Made by a program: the position numbers and the translations under genes. The notes below the pieces were generated by a model. It did no database searches. It had not been told where the DNA came from and saw only the letters and a list, made by a program, of their open reading frames with translations. From positions 1 through 6,284 of the forward strand of contig QHYA01000054.1 in the NCBI GenBank assembly GCA_003223995.1: 6,284 nt of DNA, given 5' to 3'. The stretch comes from Acidobacteriota bacterium (GTDB taxonomy: Bacteria; Acidobacteriota; Polarisedimenticolia; QHYA01). This document shows positions 5,319 to 6,284 of the stretch, one piece after another; positions within the stretch are counted from its first letter, which is position 1, and each line of letters opens with the position of its first letter.

Positions 5319-6206
5319 GTGGAGCAAGCACTTCCACGTCAGGGAGCTGATAGCGTCGCTCCGCCGGTGGGGCCCGCTTCACCGCGCGTGACCGTTCTGA
5401 TCCCGACACACAACGAGGAGAAGAATCTCCCTGAGGCGCTCGCGTCCGCGCGCTGGGCCGATCAGATCGTCGTCGTGGACTCGTTTTCCACGGACACAAC
5501 AATGGAGATCGCGAGTGCCGCGACGCCCCATGTCTTCCAGCATGCCTTCGAGAACTACTCGGCGCAGAAGAACTGGGCGCTGGATACGCTCCCGATCGAG
5601 GGCGACTGGGTCTTCATCCTGGATGCAGACGAGCGCTTCACGCAGGAGCTCGAAGCCGAGGTGCGCCGCGTGGCGGCGGGCCCGGACGCGTGCGATGGCT
5701 ACTACGTGAACCGCCGTTTCATCTTCATGGGCCGCTGGATCCGCCACTGCGGCTGGTATCCGAGCTGGAACCTGCGGCTCTTTCGCCACGGGCGGGCCCG
5801 TTACGACGGCCGCGCGGTGCACGAGCACATGATCGTGGAAGGCAGCGTCGGCTACTTGCAGCACGACCTTGTCCACGAGGACCGGCGCGGGCTCGATGCG
5901 TTCCTCGCGCGCCACAACCGCTACTCCACTATGGAGGCAATGGAGCGGCTTGCGCGCCTGCGGGGCGAGCGCATCGCGTTGACCTGGAAGAACTTGCGCG
6001 ACCCGGTGAAACGCAAGCGGGTCATACGCGAGCGCCTCTGGCCCTGGGTGCCATTCAAGCCGGCAGCGTTCTTCTTCTACATGTACGTCTGGCGGCTCGG
6101 CTTCCTGGATGGGATGCCCGGGTTCTGGTTTTCTGTGCTGCAGGCGATCCAGGAGTTCCACACAAACCTCAAGGTGCGCGAGCTGCGCAGGAGCGATGAG
6201 AAGTGA
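5319..6206 (+). CDS. Family 2 glycosyltransferase, WaaE/KdtX-like
   Basis: Probable membrane-associated transferase adding a sugar to LPS core or another surface glycan. With the GTG at 5319 it is 295 residues; from the GTG at 5388 it would be 272, beginning TVLIPTHNEE. In the shorter numbering: nucleotide-binding strand and NEE at 3-11, WADQIVVVDSFSTD (23-36) with Asp31, ENYSAQKNWAL (55-65), and the metal-binding DADE at 79-82. These are followed by the WaaE-type region MGRWIRHCGWYPSWNLRLFR (114-133), VHE at 144-146 and HNRYS. A hydrophobic C-terminal segment (FKPAAFFFYMYVWRLGFLDG and beyond) suggests membrane attachment. This pattern is that of beta-1,4-glucosyltransferase-like proteins of LPS core clusters; donor and acceptor cannot be read from sequence. 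The frame stays open further upstream into mlaE, but that part is antisense to a secure gene. It is divergent from the mla operon and overlaps the next gene by 4 bp. Confidence 0.9.
   Translation: MEQALPRQGADSVAPPVGPASPRVTVLIPTHNEEKNLPEALASARWADQIVVVDSFSTDTTMEIASAATPHVFQHAFENYSAQKNWALDTLPIEGDWVFILDADERFTQELEAEVRRVAAGPDACDGYYVNRRFIFMGRWIRHCGWYPSWNLRLFRHGRARYDGRAVHEHMIVEGSVGYLQHDLVHEDRRGLDAFLARHNRYSTMEAMERLARLRGERIALTWKNLRDPVKRKRVIRERLWPWVPFKPAAFFFYMYVWRLGFLDGMPGFWFSVLQAIQEFHTNLKVRELRRSDEK
6189..6193 (+). promoter_or_regulatory. Ribosome-binding site for the downstream partial gene
   Basis: AGGAG inside the last codons of the glycosyltransferase gene lies nine bases before the GTG at 6203. It is too close (two bases) to the ATG at 6196, whose frame closes after 15 codons. 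This favours GTG 6203 as the next start. Confidence 0.45.
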
Positions 6207-6284
6207 GCAGGTGGCCACCATCATCATCTCCCATCCTCCTTGATAGCCACGGCAGCGATGGATGTCCCGAACGGAAAGTTCATC
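6203..6284 (+). CDS. N-terminal fragment of a probable glycosyltransferase, cut by the window edge
   Basis: GTG at 6203 overlaps the stop of the preceding glycosyltransferase (GTGA, 4 bp) and has AGGAG nine bases upstream. The frame is open to the window end, giving 27 residues: a short polar N-terminus, then the hydrophobic strand PILLDSHG and SDGCPERKVH. A beta strand followed by a small-residue turn and 'ERxxx' resembles the start of GT-B glycosyltransferases of family 4 ('GGxERxxL'), which would suit a polysaccharide locus. With so few residues, both the reading frame and the family are tentative. A minus-strand frame here ending at 6224 is an alternative. Confidence 0.45.
   Translation, partial: MSRWPPSSSPILLDSHGSDGCPERKVH

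Noticed and set aside
6210..6219. GGTGGCCACC perfect palindrome
   Set aside because: Lies within the likely coding start of the next gene, with no T tract or second copy; probably chance.
5379..6227. Long minus-strand open frame with a perfect AGGAGG seven bases before its ATG
   Set aside because: It is fully antisense to a glycosyltransferase with clear family motifs, and its own protein shows no recognisable domain. The AGGAGG is probably chance complement of a CCTCCT in the partial gene on the + strand.
6196..6243. ATG at 6196 with frame MRSEQVATIIISHPP
   Set aside because: The frame closes after 15 codons and the ribosome-binding site is only two bases away.
6224..6283. Minus-strand frame ending MNFPFGTSIAAVAIKEDGR, possible C-terminus of a convergent gene
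   Set aside because: Plausible composition, but the + strand reading has a ribosome-binding site, a 4-bp coupling overlap and a glycosyltransferase-like start. Kept only as an alternative.
1..6284. CRISPR arrays, tRNA or rRNA genes, insertion sequences, phage or defence genes
   Set aside because: None seen: no direct-repeat/spacer pattern, no cloverleaf, no transposase or terminal inverted repeats. The only tandem repeat is the protein-level repeat in mlaD.

Overview
The window is a GC-rich bacterial segment with G or C favoured at third codon positions. It points to a Gram-negative (diderm) bacterium, because it carries a complete MlaE/MlaF/MlaD core of an outer-membrane lipid transport ABC system. 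The mixture of sequence types, including an MCE protein with a long repeat-bearing C-terminal region, would suit a deltaproteobacterium-like, acidobacterial or similar environmental lineage. That placement is inference; no rRNA or other taxonomic marker is present.

Layout: (1) positions 1-209, + strand: the 3' end of an unidentified gene, convergent with the next block. (2) positions 233-5149, - strand: a compact five-gene run read right to left as mlaE (permease), mlaF (ATPase), mlaD (MCE substrate-binding protein), a UDP-glucuronate 4-epimerase-type SDR, and UDP-glucose 6-dehydrogenase. Junctions are 4-bp overlap, 8-bp overlap, 10-bp gap and 4-bp overlap, so this is almost certainly one translationally coupled operon. 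(3) positions 5150-5318: a divergent intergenic region with a candidate promoter on each strand and several short inverted repeats. (4) positions 5319-6206, + strand: a WaaE/KdtX-like family 2 glycosyltransferase. (5) positions 6203-6284, + strand: the probable 5' end of a further gene, overlapping the glycosyltransferase stop by 4 bp and running off the window.

Functionally the region concerns the cell envelope. The dehydrogenase oxidises UDP-glucose to UDP-glucuronate, and the epimerase would convert that to UDP-galacturonate, giving acidic sugar donors for LPS core, O-antigen or capsule. The glycosyltransferase and the flanking partial genes fit a surface-polysaccharide locus. The Mla proteins would move phospholipid between the inner and outer membranes. 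No enzyme here is novel. The points worth a second look are the fusion of a lipid-transport module and a UDP-uronic acid module into one operon, the exact 38-residue repeat in the MlaD C-terminal region, and the mlaE promoter, which seems to predict an almost leaderless transcript. mlaB and mlaC are not in the window.
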